This document shows, piece after piece, positions 62,983-64,000 of a stretch of 64,000 bases of DNA. The notes under the pieces are model-generated. The model did not search any database, was not told the origin of the DNA, and saw nothing but the letters and a program-made list of their open reading frames with translations. The DNA comes from Marvania coccoides. Lineage: Eukaryota > Chlorophyta > Trebouxiophyceae > Chlorellales > Chlorellaceae. The translations under genes were made by a program, and so were the position numbers. The DNA lies in the NCBI GenBank assembly GCA_963854735.1, contig OY978098.1, forward strand, positions 1,930,001 through 1,994,000, in the 5' to 3' direction. Each line of letters opens with the position of its first letter. Position 1 is the stretch's first letter.

Positions 62983-63681
62983 ATGACGAATCTTTCTGAG
63001 AACCCAGCGGTAGCCAACGCTGTGCTAAAATCGGTAGATGGCACAGAGATTTCTGGACAACAGCTGTTCACTTCTCCTACGCTCATCGTTTGCCTGCGCC
63101 GCCCTGGTTGCCGTGAGTGACAATCTAGCTGATCATATCTGCAATCACAGCGTCTAATGCGCCTCTCTTTACCACCCAATTTTTCATCGACATTGACCGC
63201 CTGTCGACTTTCCATTCTACCCCCCCCCCCCCCCCCCCCCCCAGTACTGTGCAGGGAAGAGTCGCTGCTGATCTGGGGCGAGCGCGAGAAGTTCGAGGCG
63301 CTGGGCGTACGGCTTGTGACAATTCTGCACGAGTGGCGGGACGCTGAGGTCGCTGCCTACCACCCGGCCTACTGGGGCGGGGAGCTCTACTTTGACGAGG
63401 CCAAAGCCTTCCACGCGGCTGTACACGGCGGCAAGGTGAAGAAGGGCAACGTTCTGGACCTGCTCAACCCCTTTAGCCGTGCTTGGAAGAACATGAAGCG
63501 GGCCAAGGCCAGGAACACAGTGAAGGACTCCAACCTCACGGGCGATGGCCTCACACTGGGCGGGGTGATGGTGCTGTCCGCTGGCGGAAAGGTTGAGTAC
63601 TCGTTCCCTGAGGCCACCTTTGGCGACCACGCGCCCATGGAGGAGCTGCTGGAGGCGGCAAAGAAGGCAGCTGGCAAGTGA
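62983..63681 (+). CDS. Peroxiredoxin-like PRXL2 (AhpC/TSA-2) protein
   Basis: Two exons (62983-63112 and 63245-63681) give 188 residues. The junction completes the active-site block RRPGCLLCREES, a CxxC motif at the end of the first thioredoxin strand as in PRXL2A/B. Further family marks are EALGVRLVTILHE, YWGGELYFDEAKAFHAA, LTGDGLTLGGVMVLSAGG and the C-terminal FGDHAPMEELLEA. Relatives act as thiol antioxidants and prostaglandin F synthase (PRXL2B). The subcellular site is not evident, as there is no targeting peptide. The intron acceptor is preceded by C23. Confidence 0.9.
63220..63242 (+). repeat. C23 tract forming the 3' splice-site pyrimidine tract
   Basis: 23 consecutive C run directly into the acceptor AG of the PRXL2 intron (63243-63244). 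Confidence 0.95.
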
Positions 63682-63797
63682 GGACGGTGGCTGGTTGGCT
63701 AGCTGATTGATAGCCAAATTTCATTCACATGTACCCCCATTCTGACGAATTCATTTCATTTTTGTCCTTCTTCTGCTGTCGGTGCTATATCTTTTGC

Positions 63798-63802
63798 TGT
63801 AA
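63798..63802 (+). terminator. UGUAA element after PRXL2
   Basis: TGTAA about 117 bases past the stop codon. Confidence 0.4.
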
Positions 63803-63837
63803 AACGAATCCGGAATATATTCAGCGGGTTATTATTG

Positions 63838-63842
63838 TTACA
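63838..63842 (-). terminator. UGUAA element after uS9
   Basis: Minus-strand TGTAA, 26 bases past the ribosomal uS9 stop. Confidence 0.55.
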
Positions 63843-63867
63843 GAGTGCCTGACGGCGAGTAAAAAAT

Positions 63868-64000
63868 TTAACGGTAAGACTTCTGGTAGCGGGCACGAGC
63901 GCCGGGACCTCCGAACTTCTTGGGCTCGCAGCGGCGGGGGTCAGCGACCAGCAGGGTCCTGTCGTAGTTCAGCAGAATGCCCTTGATCTCGTTCTTGCTC
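63868..64000 (-). CDS. RPS16: 40S ribosomal protein uS9 (RPS16), 3' end only
   Basis: The gene runs off the right edge. The visible 43 residues are the conserved C-terminus: [20 protein letters not shown], then [20 protein letters not shown] and stop, nearly identical to other eukaryotic uS9 proteins. The C-terminal YR reaches the decoding centre and contacts P-site tRNA. Confidence 0.96.
   Translation of the reverse strand, partial: SKNEIKGILLNYDRTLLVADPRRCEPKKFGGPGARARYQKSYR

Noticed and set aside
1..64000. Mobile elements, viral insertions, CRISPR, operons
   Set aside because: No transposase, integrase, reverse transcriptase, terminal repeats or repeat-spacer arrays were seen. Gene order and introns are those of an ordinary nuclear chromosome.

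Overview
This 64 kb window reads as nuclear DNA of a photosynthetic eukaryote, most likely a chlorophyte green alga. The coding exons are GC-rich with strong GC at third positions, while the spacers and introns are AT-rich. Most genes have one to five exons separated by short introns (about 50 to 200 nt, GT-AG with two apparent GC-AG exceptions). Plastid genes (DGD1, HCF244, RNase J, aspartate kinase, a YidD homologue, a pTAC12/HEMERA-like protein) sit beside ordinary nuclear, ER and mitochondrial housekeeping genes. Several 3' ends carry UGUAA, the polyadenylation element known from chlorophytes. I see no operons, transposons, integrases, CRISPR arrays, rRNA or convincing tRNA genes. All splice junctions below were inferred from reading frame, splice consensus and recalled protein families, without transcript data.

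Layout. 0-11 kb: a mostly unexplained first 1.85 kb, then reticulon (+), tRNA-splicing endonuclease subunit Sen2 (-), transportin-3/MOS14-like SR-protein importin (-), an organellar ICT1/ArfB peptidyl-tRNA hydrolase (+), and a WDR26/GID7-like LisH-WD40 protein (+). 11-24 kb: a conserved Rossmann-like plastid protein (+), DGD1 (+), an OS-9 ER lectin (-), HCF244 (+), a JmjC-fold protein with its metal ligands lost (-), a small membrane protein (+), a pTAC12/HEMERA-like protein (+) and proteasome assembly chaperone 4 (-). 24-43 kb: AAGAB/p34 (+), YidD (-), a double SANT/Myb-like protein (+), a MATE transporter (+), RNase J (+), DENR (-), EXO1 with a 23-unit CAG repeat (-), RAB5IF (+), aspartate kinase (-), a GT61 glycosyltransferase (+) and a cyclin T/K (-). 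43-64 kb: a gene-poor stretch, DusA (-), an unknown membrane protein (+), an LSm10-like protein (+), ribosomal eS24 (+), ETF-QO (-), RFT1 (-), a DUF4864-like protein (-), U2A' (+), a borealin-like protein (+), a GATA factor (-), a GT49 LARGE-like glycosyltransferase (+), a CCDC130/YJU2B splicing factor (-), a PRXL2 peroxiredoxin-like protein (+) and the 3' end of ribosomal uS9 (-, cut by the window edge).

The genes do not form one pathway. Some functional themes recur without being physically clustered. RNA processing includes Sen2, transportin-SR, U2A', CCDC130, LSm10, RNase J and DusA. Translation includes ICT1, DENR, eS24 and uS9. ER glycosylation and quality control include RFT1, OS-9, GT61, GT49, RAB5IF and reticulon. 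Plastid biogenesis includes DGD1, HCF244, YidD and the pTAC12-like protein. The points most worth checking are the FIH-like JmjC pseudoenzyme, two GC-AG introns with the same GCGAGT donor, an LSm10-like protein that would imply U7-type histone mRNA processing, a HEMERA-like protein in an alga, and the EXO1 polyglutamine tract.
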